A DNA stretch of 55,478 nt from Chlamydiota bacterium (lineage in GTDB: Bacteria; Chlamydiota; Chlamydiia; Chlamydiales; SM23-39): the NCBI GenBank assembly GCA_027451825.1, contig DAIDHZ010000011.1, forward strand, positions 1 through 55,478, read 5' to 3'. Below, piece by piece: positions 43,376 to 52,908 of the stretch. Below the pieces are notes generated by a model, which was not told where the DNA came from, did no database searches, and worked only from the letters and a program-made list of their open reading frames with translations. Each line of letters opens with the position of its first letter. Within the stretch, counting starts at the first letter, position 1. Position numbers and translations under genes: made by a program.

Positions 43376-44975
43376 GTTTTTGCTCTTGGCGGATCTCTGC
43401 GTTTAATCTGCCGAGCTCATATCCATCAAAATCCACAAATTTAAAAAATTTCTCAAAAGAAGGAATGGCGATGCTGACCTGGCGAGCCATTTCTTGAGCG
43501 ACGAGCCGATATCCGGGGTGTCCTGCGGCTTGAGAGCGAAGTTCTGTCAGCCATTGCAGCGCTCTTAGGTTGACATGGAAGTACCAACGTACATTGTATG
43601 CCATTGGAATGATGTATTGAGCCTCTTCCGGAAGTTCTTTTGCGATGATGCTATGCGCTTCTTTGGCTTTGTAAAGAGCTTTTGTATAAATGTCTTCCAT
43701 CGGAGTTCCGATGATTTCGGGAGGTGTATAGAAACCGTAATCGCAAGAAAGAAGCTGTCTTTCTTGAGTGAGCATGCGATGTCTTTGTAAATCGCGATAG
43801 ATGCCAAAATCAGCGACAATTTCAAAGGTAAAATGGGCATGTTCTAAAGCTCTTGGAGATTTGTGTCTTCGATTTTCTCTAAAAGATGAGGCGGCTTCAA
43901 AAATGGTGTTGATTTGATCTTCGGAGAGATTTTTACAATAACTATGAAGAGAGGAAAGATCTTTTGTGCTGTGTTCAAAAAGAAGGGCGCTTGCGACTTT
44001 GATGAAGTCTTCCGGATCGAAATGAACAAGTTTGACCCCTTGATGATAGCCATCAGGGATTGCACTTGCATGTTTTTTAGTCAGTTCCTTGAGTTCTCCA
44101 TTCATATTTTCGAGAAATTGCGAGTAGCTTAAGAAATGCTTATGAGAGGGATCTGCTCTTCTTACAAAAGAAGGAATGATTTTGGATAATTCTTGATGCG
44201 ATTTTTTTCCGATATCTTGCATTTCGGCAAGGTTATTGCAATGGATTTTTTGAATGAGTCCTTCAAAAAATCTGCCATTGCCAAAGACTCCCATGTTGGT
44301 GAGAGTGCTTGCAGGAAGAAGTCCTCTTAAACAATCGAGCACTTTGGCTCGTAGAGCTGCCGTGTATGCAGTTTTTGAAATGAGCGGGTCTTTCGGAAAT
44401 CCTTGTTCGATATGCGCGGTGAGAGGAGGAATGAGGGCGCTATAGGTTTCAAATAAATAGGTACAGGTTTCTAAAAAGAGATCTCGATATGCCGACGTCA
44501 TGAGAATCGGTTCTTGGTAAAAGAGATATTTGCCTTCCACCTTTTGATCAAAATAGATATAGCGGGTCGATTTTTCTAAAGGAGATCCTCCGATTCTGCA
44601 ATCTTCGATTGCTTTAGCGCCTAGCATTGAGATATTTTCGATGGCTAAATGAGCGCCTCCCAATTCTCCAATGGAATCATCTCCATAGCCATCGAGAATT
44701 CGATCGTAAAAACTTTGTGCTTTTTGTACGGCGATGATTTGGTTTTCTGTGTTTTTGAAATCTCCAATGATGGAAGAAAAGGAGGTGTCTTCGCTGAAGA
44801 TAAATTCTTTTAAAAGAAGTTCTCTAAGTCCTAAAGAAGATCTCGAGTAGCGGGAAAACAAAGCCCCCTTGATGACTTCCGGCAAGTTGCGCAAAGCAAA
44901 GACATTTTCGGATGTATTGGTGACAAAGCGATCTAGGATTTTTATTTGATCTTCTGTGAAATTTTCTTTGAGCAT
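43356..44975 (-). CDS. thyX: Two-domain ThyX-like flavin-dependent thymidylate synthase
   Basis: 539 residues, about twice a typical ThyX. The C-terminal half contains [20 protein letters not shown] then [23 protein letters not shown] is the start of the ThyX signature RHRxxSxNxxSxR, but the Ser/Asn positions read Thr/Glu. The N-terminal half has [16 protein letters not shown] and [24 protein letters not shown], a diverged second copy. CT632 of C. trachomatis has this layout and lies near hemB. It makes dTMP from dUMP with methylene-tetrahydrofolate and FAD. The altered signature leaves activity uncertain without comparison to CT632. Confidence 0.85.
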   Translation of the reverse strand: MLKENFTEDQIKILDRFVTNTSENVFALRNLPEVIKGALFSRYSRSSLGLRELLLKEFIFSEDTSFSSIIGDFKNTENQIIAVQKAQSFYDRILDGYGDDSIGELGGAHLAIENISMLGAKAIEDCRIGGSPLEKSTRYIYFDQKVEGKYLFYQEPILMTSAYRDLFLETCTYLFETYSALIPPLTAHIEQGFPKDPLISKTAYTAALRAKVLDCLRGLLPASTLTNMGVFGNGRFFEGLIQKIHCNNLAEMQDIGKKSHQELSKIIPSFVRRADPSHKHFLSYSQFLENMNGELKELTKKHASAIPDGYHQGVKLVHFDPEDFIKVASALLFEHSTKDLSSLHSYCKNLSEDQINTIFEAASSFRENRRHKSPRALEHAHFTFEIVADFGIYRDLQRHRMLTQERQLLSCDYGFYTPPEIIGTPMEDIYTKALYKAKEAHSIIAKELPEEAQYIIPMAYNVRWYFHVNLRALQWLTELRSQAAGHPGYRLVAQEMARQVSIAIPSFEKFFKFVDFDGYELGRLNAEIRQEQKHVQTQI

Positions 44976-45042
44976 AAAGAACTCCTCAAATCAAAAGGTT
45001 GCCATATAATTCTTGTAAGATCAAGAAGAGATTTATTGGTTT

Positions 45043-45219
45043 CAGGGCACTGACCATTAAAAGACTTTTTTGAACCTCGTAGAGAAAATGAACCACAGAG
45101 ATAGGCACCACAGAGGCGAGAGAAGTCTTTGCGCGCTCCAAAAGTTGCCGCGCTTCGCGGCCTCTGTGAGCTCTGTGCTCTCTGTGGTTAAAATATTTCT
45201 TTTAATAGTTTGTGCCCTG
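45043..45219. repeat. 177-bp palindromic element with CAGGGCAC ends
   Basis: The terminal 21-mers CAGGGCACTGACCATTAAAAG and, at the other end, the inverted CAGGGCACAAACTATTAAAAG match at about 17 of 21 positions. Inside, AACCACAGAGATAGGCACCACAGAGGC faces CCTCTGTGAGCTCTGTGCTCTCTGTGGTT. The stop codon of the next gene begins at the base after the element. The ACCACAGAG-type core is widespread in bacterial genomes. The window start (1-41) carries a similar end. Confidence 0.85.
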
Positions 45220-45909
45220 TTATTGGTTTAGGTACTGCGCTGCTTGACGCTTGAGTTCGATTTGATTTGATGGAGTGAGTTTTCTGCAAGCAGTCGTGAC
45301 TAATCGTTGAGATTTTCTGAAGCATTCGTTGGGATCTGGTTCGTCTGATGGAATGGAAGAGAGGTAAATGGCTAAAAGAGGTGATTGCGAATTCGTAGAG
45401 AAGGATGGCATCCACTGATTTTGGGTGAATCGTGGATGATTTCTTAATGCGAATAAAGTTGCCTGAATAATTTCACGTTGTTTTGAATGCGTTTCTTCTA
45501 TAGGCATTAAATGAAGAAGATGTGTTAAATGAGTTAGATAGAATATATGAGCTTCTTCTGCTTCTTTTAAGTTTCTGTTTCTTTGTTTAAAGTGAGTGAG
45601 GATATTTTCCATTAGGCCGGCAGATCTGGATTGTGTGGTCGCAGAAATGAGTTCTTTATAGAGCTCAAGGCTCATCTCGGTTTGTGTCGCTTCTTGAACC
45701 ATTGGATGGATGAGGTCTCTTGCGGGCTCGATTAAACGGTTTGAAGAGTAATCAGTATTTTGAGCGCGAACTGCATCCCCGATTGCTCTTAAGTAAGCAT
45801 TCTGGGTTCGATGATGTGATGTGTTATATATTTCTTTTATCGCTGTTAGGCTTTTTGGGGGCTCAAAGGGTACTAAGCAGTAAGGATCTCGATGTCTTGT
45901 CGTTTTCAT
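45220..45909 (-). CDS. Unknown helical protein
   Basis: 229 residues, not recognised. It is strongly helical with many His, Thr, Gln and Arg (EEAHIFYLTHLTHLLHLMPIEE, LVTTACRKLTPSNQIELKRQAAQYLNQ). No signal peptide, membrane segment or enzymatic motif. The stop codon touches the palindromic element. Upstream 60 bp separate it from topA, which is transcribed toward it. It may be an accessory chlamydial protein. Confidence 0.65.
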   Translation of the reverse strand: MKTTRHRDPYCLVPFEPPKSLTAIKEIYNTSHHRTQNAYLRAIGDAVRAQNTDYSSNRLIEPARDLIHPMVQEATQTEMSLELYKELISATTQSRSAGLMENILTHFKQRNRNLKEAEEAHIFYLTHLTHLLHLMPIEETHSKQREIIQATLFALRNHPRFTQNQWMPSFSTNSQSPLLAIYLSSIPSDEPDPNECFRKSQRLVTTACRKLTPSNQIELKRQAAQYLNQ

Positions 45910-45969
45910 AATAAAATCGGAAAGATTTTAATGTGTTTTTGAACTTAAATTCAAACAGTTTGTGAAAGT

Positions 45970-48528
45970 TTAAGAAAGATGCTTATTGAGAACAGATGCC
46001 ATCTTAAACATGTCTAAAGGTTTTTTTGATCCAAAGACTTTCGCAAGTTTTGCATCGGGTTGGATAAGTCTTTTATTTGTAGGATCTTGTAGTTTGTTTT
46101 TTTTGATATAGTCCCATATTTTTTTTGTGACTTCAGGACGGCTTAACTCGTTTGCTCCGACAACATCGGCAAGTTCTTTAGAAAGTTGATAGGCAGGCTG
46201 CGTTCTTTCTTTTTTCTTTTTTGTTGTTTTTTTTGCCGTTTTAGGTGCTTTTTCTTTCGTTTTTTTAGCGAATTTTGATTTTTTTACATACGCTGTTTTC
46301 GGATGGTGGGCGTTGTATTTTTCTTCGAGTTGATCGAGAGTGTTTACGATCACATCGCAATCAGGGAAATTGGAACAGGAAAAGAACGTTTTCCCAAACC
46401 GTGATTTTCTCATGGCGAGCCTGCCATCGCATCCTAAAGCAGGACATGCGGGAAGGTTTTCCGGAGCTATGATGACTTCCCCTTTTTTGGGAATATTGAC
46501 GATTCCTTTGCATTCGGGATAGCGAGAACATCCGAGGAAGGGACCAAATTTGCCATGTCGAAGCGTCATTGGAGAGTTGCAATTGGGACATGGCTGCTCC
46601 CAATTAAAGTTCGGGTCATAGTCTTCTTTATTGAATTCGAGAGCTTCGATAGGGGCTGTATAGGAGCATATCGGATAGTTAGAACAGCCGTAAAAATATT
46701 TATTTCTCGACCAGATTTTTTGGAGTTTGTGTTTGCAATGAGGGCAATCAAGGTCTGTGAGAATTTTAGGAACCGTCGCCTCTTTTTCCGCTTTATCGAC
46801 CAGAGGAATGAAATCGGTCCAAAAGCTTCGAATGATCTCTTTCCAGTTTTTATTGTGCTCGGCAACCTGTTCGAGCTGATCTTCCATTTGGGCCGTGAAG
46901 GTAACGTCCATAATGGGAGCAAAATTTTCTTCCAGCATTTGGCAGATGATTTTTCCAAGATCGGTGGGTTTCAGGGCTTGGTTTTCTTTTGTCGTATATT
47001 CCCTGCTTTGGATTTTGTTCATGATGGAAGTATACGTTGAAGGACGTCCAATCCCCAGACGCTCTAATTCTTTCACTAAAGAAGCTTCTGTAAAGCGTGG
47101 CGGTGGTTTTGTAAAAGATTGTTCGTGCTTGACTTCTTCGAGCTTTAAAGGAGCATTTTCGGTCAGCGGCGGTAAAATTTTTGTTTCATCTTCCTCCACT
47201 TGAGAAGAAGCATCTTGTTTTTCTTCGTAGGCGGCTAGATACCCTTTGAATTTGATGACAGAGCCGGAACTTCGTAAAGTCAGGCTTTGATCTGTATCGA
47301 TATCGACAGAGACCGTATCATAGATCGCAGGATTCATTTGCGAGGCGATGAATCTTCTCCAAATGAGGCGATAGATTTTATATTGATCAATGGTGAGGTA
47401 TTTTTTAATTTTTTCCGGATCTCGATGGGGATTGGTAGGACGGATTGCTTCGTGAGCTTCTTGAGCTGTTTTTTTGGAAGCGTAAATGCGAGGCTGCTCG
47501 GGAATATATTCAGGGCCAAATTCCGATTTAATGTAGCCTCTTGCAGAATGGATAGCCTCCGGTGCAACGTTCACGGCATCGGTTCTCATGTATGTAATCA
47601 AACCTTCAGATCCTTCGGATCCCATGTCGATCCCTTCATAAAGATCTTGTGCGATGCTCATGGTTCGAGAAACGGAAAACCCATAGTGGCGACTTGCTTC
47701 CTGTTGCAGTGTTGAAGTGATGAAAGGAGGTACCGGGTTTCTTTTTCTTTCTTTTCGATCAATTGATGCGACTGTATATTTTGCTTTTTTTAAGCGAAGA
47801 ACCAGTTTCTCTGCAGTTTCTTGATTAGGGATTAAAAAGCAGGGTTTATCGTCTTTTTTTTCTTTTTCGACCCGAAGACCGTCAACGGTGTGAAGATTTG
47901 CCAAAAACGAATGATTCGTATTTAAAGGCGTTAAAAGTGAAGAAAGCGTCCAATATTCGACAGGAATAAAAGCATCGATTTCTTTTTCTCGATCAACCAC
48001 TAATTTTAAGGCAACGGACTGCACTCTTCCGGCGGATGTTCCGTTGCGTCCTTTTTTCACTCTTCTTGTTAAAATGGGGGAGATTTTGTAGCCGACAATG
48101 CGATCCAAAAGCCTGCGTGCTTGCTGAGCATTCACAAGGTCAAGATCGATGTCTCTTGGGTTTTGTAAACTCTCTTCAACGGCGGCTTTTGTGATGGACT
48201 GGAAGGTCGCTCTTTTGATTTTTGTCCCTTTTGGCAAAATGGAGGCGATATGCCAAGCTATGGCTTCCCCTTCTCGGTCAGGGTCGGGAGAAAGATAGAC
48301 AACATCTGCTTGTTTGGCAGCTTCCTGCAGTTTTTTGATCACCTCTTTTTTATCGGGCATGGTGACGTAAGTAGGCTCGAAATCATGCTCGGTATCGATG
48401 CCGAATTCTTTTTGAGGAAGGTCCCGAATATGCCCTAGGGAGGATTCAAAGAAATACTGAGGCCCTAAAAACTTGCGCAAAGTTTTTATTTTAGTTGGAG
48501 ATTCTACGATAACAAGAGATTTTCCCAT
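45970..48528 (-). CDS. topA: DNA topoisomerase I with C-terminal zinc fingers and SWIB domain
   Basis: 852 residues from the ATG at 48528 (GKSLVIVESPTK is the canonical N-terminus; an upstream TTG is unlikely). Toprim domain 1-120 with DPDREGEAIAWH, active-site Tyr in SEGLITYMRTDAV near 300, three C4 zinc fingers (about 585-750, for example CPHCKHKL...CSNYPIC), then a Lys-rich linker and a ~75-residue SWIB domain (LADVVGANELSRPEV to MFKMASVLNKHL). The SWIB fusion is a known chlamydial feature; SWIB otherwise occurs in eukaryotic chromatin complexes. It relaxes negative supercoils. Confidence 0.96.
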   Translation of the reverse strand: MGKSLVIVESPTKIKTLRKFLGPQYFFESSLGHIRDLPQKEFGIDTEHDFEPTYVTMPDKKEVIKKLQEAAKQADVVYLSPDPDREGEAIAWHIASILPKGTKIKRATFQSITKAAVEESLQNPRDIDLDLVNAQQARRLLDRIVGYKISPILTRRVKKGRNGTSAGRVQSVALKLVVDREKEIDAFIPVEYWTLSSLLTPLNTNHSFLANLHTVDGLRVEKEKKDDKPCFLIPNQETAEKLVLRLKKAKYTVASIDRKERKRNPVPPFITSTLQQEASRHYGFSVSRTMSIAQDLYEGIDMGSEGSEGLITYMRTDAVNVAPEAIHSARGYIKSEFGPEYIPEQPRIYASKKTAQEAHEAIRPTNPHRDPEKIKKYLTIDQYKIYRLIWRRFIASQMNPAIYDTVSVDIDTDQSLTLRSSGSVIKFKGYLAAYEEKQDASSQVEEDETKILPPLTENAPLKLEEVKHEQSFTKPPPRFTEASLVKELERLGIGRPSTYTSIMNKIQSREYTTKENQALKPTDLGKIICQMLEENFAPIMDVTFTAQMEDQLEQVAEHNKNWKEIIRSFWTDFIPLVDKAEKEATVPKILTDLDCPHCKHKLQKIWSRNKYFYGCSNYPICSYTAPIEALEFNKEDYDPNFNWEQPCPNCNSPMTLRHGKFGPFLGCSRYPECKGIVNIPKKGEVIIAPENLPACPALGCDGRLAMRKSRFGKTFFSCSNFPDCDVIVNTLDQLEEKYNAHHPKTAYVKKSKFAKKTKEKAPKTAKKTTKKKKERTQPAYQLSKELADVVGANELSRPEVTKKIWDYIKKNKLQDPTNKRLIQPDAKLAKVFGSKKPLDMFKMASVLNKHLS

Positions 48529-48566
48529 GAGCCGACCCTGAACTGTAGATGCTACCTGATTTAAGA

Positions 48567-49625
48567 TCAAAGTGCAACAAGGAGCTCTTTTTTGCCAATT
48601 TTAATGAGTTCAGAAAGAAGGTTTTTCACTCTTTGCGATTCCCCTTTTTTACTGATATAGATGGCATCCTCTGTTTCTACAATGAGAAGATTTTCAACGC
48701 CGACTGTGCAAATGAGTCTTTTTCCTCCGATGATGAGGCTATTTTGAGTGTCGATGTCACAGACATTGCCCTGTTTTGCATTGAGGTTTTCATCTTTTTC
48801 AAGAACTTCATAGAGACTATCCCAAGATCCTACATCGGACCATGAAAGAGCCAAAGGGCAAACGAGAATCTCTTTCGATTTTTCCATGAGAGCATAGTCG
48901 ATGGAGATATCTTGCATTTCGTGGAAGGATAGAAGGATTTGTTCATAGCTTTCAGATTCGAGGTTTCCAAGCATTGGAGTGTGTTTTTGGAGCTCTTTCC
49001 AAAAGGTTTGGATGGAAAATAAAAACATTCCTGAGTTCCAAAAATAGTGAGGATCTTTTAAGAATTTTTGAGCGGTTTCTAAATTGGGTTTTTCGACAAA
49101 TTTTTCGACTTTTAAAAGAGGCGCCTTGTAAGGTTCTTCGATACGGATATAGCCGTAGCCGGTTTCAGGCTTTGTAGGCTGTATTCCAAAAGTGATGAGT
49201 TTTTCCTCTTTTTCAGCAATCGAATTGGCTTGAGAGAGAGCTTGGATAAAGATGCTTTCCGGTTCCATGAGATGATCGGATGGAAGAATTAAAATTGTAT
49301 CGTTTGCGGTGCTTTTTGTGTGTGTTTGTAAGAATTTGACTGCAAGTGCGATGGCCGGCGCTGTGTTTTTTCGACAAGGCTCTGCTAGAACATGGAAATG
49401 GAGACTGAGATTGAGCTCATTGATTTGTTTTTGGACTAAAGAGACATATTGAGGATTTGTTGCAATGACGATGTCATCAATGAGTTTTGTGTTGGCAAGA
49501 CGTAAAATTGTTTTTTGTAGAAGAGAATAAGGCCCGTAAAGACGAAGAAACTGCTTTGGGAAATTATCTCTAGAAAGAGGCCAAAGTCGAGTTCCTCCTC
49601 CTCCCGCTAAAATGATTGCTTTCAT
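48567..49625 (-). CDS. manC: Mannose-1-phosphate guanylyltransferase
   Basis: 352 residues. The N-terminal nucleotidyltransferase signature ILAGGGGTRLWPLSRDNFPKQFL, then ILPSDHLMEP, FVEKPNLETAQKFL and WSDVGSWDSLYEV. It makes GDP-mannose from GTP and mannose-1-phosphate for glycan synthesis. This is the single-function form without the phosphomannose isomerase domain. It overlaps the glycosyltransferase gene by 56 bp and is followed after 38 bp by topA. Confidence 0.93.
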   Translation of the reverse strand: MKAIILAGGGGTRLWPLSRDNFPKQFLRLYGPYSLLQKTILRLANTKLIDDIVIATNPQYVSLVQKQINELNLSLHFHVLAEPCRKNTAPAIALAVKFLQTHTKSTANDTILILPSDHLMEPESIFIQALSQANSIAEKEEKLITFGIQPTKPETGYGYIRIEEPYKAPLLKVEKFVEKPNLETAQKFLKDPHYFWNSGMFLFSIQTFWKELQKHTPMLGNLESESYEQILLSFHEMQDISIDYALMEKSKEILVCPLALSWSDVGSWDSLYEVLEKDENLNAKQGNVCDIDTQNSLIIGGKRLICTVGVENLLIVETEDAIYISKKGESQRVKNLLSELIKIGKKELLVAL

Positions 49626-50715
49626 GATACTTGTTTATCACAAGATTGTGAAATTGTTGAGTGAAATTTTTCTTGGAAAATTTTTCTGCCTGGTTTCTAC
49701 ATTTTTTAGGATCCCAAGATTGTATTTCAAATTGCTGAATTGCTTTTTGTAGAGAGCCGATGGTTTGATGTTCAAAAAAAAGACCTGTTTCATTTTCGAG
49801 GATTGTTTCTTTGGCTCCTCCTTTTCCAAAAGCAATGACAGCTGTGCCTGTGGCCATTGCCTCCACAGGTAAAATGCCAAAATCTTCAAGAGCGCTAAAG
49901 ACAAATCCTTTGGCTCTTTGAAGATAATAGTTCATCTTTTCGTTTGTTTGATATCCTAAAAATTCGATGTTTTTTTTGGATTTTTTTTGGATTTTTTCTT
50001 TTTCAGGTCCATCTCCGATGACAATGAGTTTTTTATCCGGCATCTCTGAAAATGCTTCGACAATGAGATCGATTTTTTTATAGGGAACGAATCTGCCGGC
50101 GGTTAAATAGTAATCTTCTTTCACTTCATGAAGAGAATAATTTTCAATATCGACAGGTGGATAAATCACGTCTGCTGTTTTTCCATAAAATTTTTCGATT
50201 CTTTTTTTCACAAAGCAAGAGTTCGCAATAAAATGATCGACTCGAGAAGAAGAGAGAACATCCCATCCTCTTAAGTAATGGAGGATGCATTTTGTCAAAA
50301 AGCCTTTAAGTCCATGATTGAGATTGGCGTCTTGAAGATATTCATGCATTAAGTCCCATGCATATCGCATGGGAGTATGACAATAGCAAATGTGCGTTTG
50401 ATGCGGATGCGTCAAGACTCCTTTGGCAACGCAATGAGAGGAAGAAATCACAAGATCGAAAGATCTTAAGTCGAATTGTTCAATGGCGAGTGGAAAAAGA
50501 GGGAGATAGCTTCGGTATTTTTTTTGAGAAAAAGGCAATTTTTCGATGAAGGAAGTGATGATTTCAAGATTTTCAAAATAGGATCCTTTCAAGTTTTCTT
50601 GATTTGCAATCAAAGAAAAAATGGGAGATGGGAATATTTCATGAATCGCTTGAAGACAATTCTCGCTGCCGCCAATGGAAGAGGTAAGCCAGTCGTGAAT
50701 GATTGCACTTTTCAT
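49570..50715 (-). CDS. GT4-family glycosyltransferase
   Basis: 381 residues with a GT-B fold. N-terminal IIHDWLTSSIGGSENCLQAI is the acceptor side. C-terminal YLTAGRFVPYKKIDLIVEAF, LIVIGDGPEKEKI, FLGYQTNEKMNYYL and the donor-site FSALEDFGILPVEAMATGTAVIA carry the E-x7-E motif. With manC following, a mannosyltransferase acting on a surface or storage glycan is likely. The last ~15 residues run into manC and may reflect a slipped end. Its ATG overlaps the upstream gene by 4 bp. Confidence 0.9.
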   Translation of the reverse strand: MKSAIIHDWLTSSIGGSENCLQAIHEIFPSPIFSLIANQENLKGSYFENLEIITSFIEKLPFSQKKYRSYLPLFPLAIEQFDLRSFDLVISSSHCVAKGVLTHPHQTHICYCHTPMRYAWDLMHEYLQDANLNHGLKGFLTKCILHYLRGWDVLSSSRVDHFIANSCFVKKRIEKFYGKTADVIYPPVDIENYSLHEVKEDYYLTAGRFVPYKKIDLIVEAFSEMPDKKLIVIGDGPEKEKIQKKSKKNIEFLGYQTNEKMNYYLQRAKGFVFSALEDFGILPVEAMATGTAVIAFGKGGAKETILENETGLFFEHQTIGSLQKAIQQFEIQSWDPKKCRNQAEKFSKKNFTQQFHNLVINKYHESNHFSGRRRNSTLASF

Positions 50716-52544
50716 GATTGTTTTTTTGTGTAGGCTTGATCTGTTCGATTGGGTTTTTCAGGAAAACGAAGACAAAGAAGACCATGTTCTACCATTGGCG
50801 CTAAAAATCGAGAACGTAAGCTTTCTTCGTTTCTTTCTAATAATTCTGCGAGTTGCCGACGAGTGATCCATCGATCGTCGCAGAGTTGTAAAAGAATGGA
50901 TTCTAATAATTTAGGAGATAAACGAGCATTTTCTTTAGCGGGTTTAGCGATTTCGATGAGTATTTCATGATCTTTATGTAGGGAGTGGTTTTCGTTATGT
51001 AGGGAGTGCCTCTCATTATGTAGGGAGTGGTTTTCGTTATGTAGGGAGTCCGGGATGGGAGAAAGGCGATAGCGAGACCAACGTCCTTGCCCGTCTTGAA
51101 TTAAAGCTCCTTGTGCTACAAGGTTTTGAAGTGATTTTGTGATATCTGCTGGGTGTTCGGAGGTAATTTGACGCATTCGTGCATTATCTACCCATTTTTC
51201 TAGGTCTGCTGTTACTAAAGCTTGCACTTCAAGAGGATTGAATTTTTGAAATTTAGATCCGAATCGAATTTTTAATTTGATCAGAGATTCATTAGGGATA
51301 AGGCTAATCATTGGTAATATCCACAAAATGCGATCAGGTTGTATTCGTTCTTGAATGATAGGAGACCTCCAATGTTGAGAACCCCAGCCTTGTCGGATTT
51401 TATCGATCCCAGAACCAGCTTTTTCGGCCGCTCCGATCATACTGAACATGGTTTGTAGGGATTTGTTTCTACATTCGCTGATATTACCTTCGAATAATTG
51501 ATCAAATGAAATTAAAAGCGAACCTGGATTGGAAAACTCGAAACGATCTTTGTATTTTTCGATGACTATACCGCCGTGTCCAGAGTAATCAGCATGAATG
51601 AGCGCATTGACTAGAGCTTCTCGGATGGCTTCATGAACAACTGTTTCTCCTTTTCTGAATAAATCAGCATTCAGCTCAAAAGGAAGTTTTAGATCATTGG
51701 ATAATTTTTGTATGACTCTTAAGTAGAATTCAAATAAATTCCCTTGCCAGGTTCCATCTAAAGTAACTCGATCAGTCCATCGTATCTCTGGATCATCAGA
51801 TAGTTTTTCGCGGAAATCGATAGAATATTGTGGCAATGCTTCGCGAATAGATTCTTCTCGACCAAACATTAACAATCCTGCAATTGTCAATCCTTGGCGT
51901 GATGTGTCTCTGCATTGTTTCCAGCCTCCTAATTTTGAAAGAAGCCCTTTATCGTCTTCGCTGAGCCAAGGGTGGGTTGGTTTATGCGAGGCTAGTCTTT
52001 GACGATATTTTTGGAAGCTTTGAAGATGTAAATCTTTCATAGAGAAGGAGTCTAAAATGCGATGATCTGCAGGTTCTTCAGATTTGTCTGCGAGCATTCG
52101 ACTTACTTCTTGCTGAGTGCAGTGGTAGTCTCCTTCATGATTGCGTTTATAAGTCCCTGTAAGTGGATTTTGTCCGATGAATATAGGGCGCTGATATCTT
52201 GATGCTCGAGGTATGCGAATAGCAATAATAATTCCGTTAGGATGAATGATTTCTTGTACGTCAGAATGGGTCAGTAAATTTGAACTGACTTTGGTTCTGT
52301 TGTTGATTATATCCCAGAAGTTCTTTTTTATTTTGTGAACATCGAGTACTCCGCTGATGATTCCGTCGCTTTCTATTCCGAGAAGAATGATTCCTCCACC
52401 AGTGTTTGTCATTGCACTATAAGTTTCCCATAGGCTTTGAGGCAGCCCTCCTTTTGCTGATTTAAATTCCAGATCATCGCTTTCGTTCCAATTTAATTGA
52501 GAGAGAATTTCTATAGGATTGATTGTTTTTTGAGAGGTCGTCAT
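50712..52544 (-). CDS. AlbA_2/HATPase-like regulator with winged-helix C-terminus and repeat linker
   Basis: 610 residues. The N-terminal AlbA_2 (Schlafen-type) domain has ESDDLEFKSAKGGL then TGGGIILLGIESDG. The middle has the ATP-binding-like VVHEAIREALVNALIHADY and SNPGSLLISFDQL of the HATPase_c_4 family. Winged-helix segments follow (about 440-510), then a linker of SLHNENH heptads (about 512-540) and a second winged helix (DDRWITRRQLAELLERNEES). Proteins of this architecture are accessory regulators, often near toxin-antitoxin or defence genes; the ligand is unknown. Here it precedes the GT gene and follows a HEPN-MNT pair. Confidence 0.82.
   Translation of the reverse strand: MTTSQKTINPIEILSQLNWNESDDLEFKSAKGGLPQSLWETYSAMTNTGGGIILLGIESDGIISGVLDVHKIKKNFWDIINNRTKVSSNLLTHSDVQEIIHPNGIIIAIRIPRASRYQRPIFIGQNPLTGTYKRNHEGDYHCTQQEVSRMLADKSEEPADHRILDSFSMKDLHLQSFQKYRQRLASHKPTHPWLSEDDKGLLSKLGGWKQCRDTSRQGLTIAGLLMFGREESIREALPQYSIDFREKLSDDPEIRWTDRVTLDGTWQGNLFEFYLRVIQKLSNDLKLPFELNADLFRKGETVVHEAIREALVNALIHADYSGHGGIVIEKYKDRFEFSNPGSLLISFDQLFEGNISECRNKSLQTMFSMIGAAEKAGSGIDKIRQGWGSQHWRSPIIQERIQPDRILWILPMISLIPNESLIKLKIRFGSKFQKFNPLEVQALVTADLEKWVDNARMRQITSEHPADITKSLQNLVAQGALIQDGQGRWSRYRLSPIPDSLHNENHSLHNERHSLHNENHSLHKDHEILIEIAKPAKENARLSPKLLESILLQLCDDRWITRRQLAELLERNEESLRSRFLAPMVEHGLLCLRFPEKPNRTDQAYTKKQS
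50980..51050. repeat. 21-bp tandem repeat within the AlbA_2 gene
   Basis: TATGTAGGGAGTGGTTTTCGT recurs with small changes three and a half times (variant TATGTAGGGAGTGCCTCTCAT). On the coding strand it encodes SLHNENH, SLHNERH, SLHNENH and SLHKDH in the linker. The unit is a multiple of three, so copy-number changes keep the frame and only lengthen or shorten the linker. Confidence 0.9.
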
Positions 52545-52605
52545 GAATGTTTGAATTTTGGTTCAGATGATTGTACTTTAACAAAGAAAAAAATAAAGGG
52601 ATTTT

Positions 52606-52908
52606 TTATGATTTCATATAAAAAGAGATTCCATATTGATCGATATGTTTGATGATGTCTTGGTTTGTATTTTTGCAGTAAGCAACAACATCAAATTTAT
52701 ATGGAAGAGGAAGTCGTTCGTTTAATTCTGATGCAATTGTCCAGGCGATGCTTTCATCGATTTTGCCTTTGATGGCAATATCAATATCAGAGCCAGGTTT
52801 ATAATTGTTCATGGCTCTTGAGCCAAAAATCAAAGCTTCCTCAACTTCAGGATGTGATTTTAAAAGATTGATGATCGCTTCAATGTCTGAAGATTTTAAT
52901 CCGAACAT
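52606..52908 (-). CDS. MNT-domain nucleotidyltransferase (antitoxin of HEPN-MNT pair)
   Basis: A 100-residue minimal nucleotidyltransferase: ALIFGSRAMNNYKPGSDIDIAI carries the G-S-x(n)-D-x-D motif (Gly-Ser and two Asp for Mg-ATP). In HEPN-MNT systems this protein neutralises the HEPN RNase, in studied cases by adenylylating it. Its start overlaps the HEPN gene end by 13 bp. Confidence 0.88.
   Translation of the reverse strand: MFGLKSSDIEAIINLLKSHPEVEEALIFGSRAMNNYKPGSDIDIAIKGKIDESIAWTIASELNERLPLPYKFDVVAYCKNTNQDIIKHIDQYGISFYMKS

Noticed and set aside
46555..47040. 161-codon forward frame within topA
   Set aside because: Antisense to the zinc-finger and catalytic coding region of topA, which is certain.
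50980..51050. Tandem repeat as a possible CRISPR array
   Set aside because: Units are contiguous without spacers and encode in-frame heptads of a larger protein.
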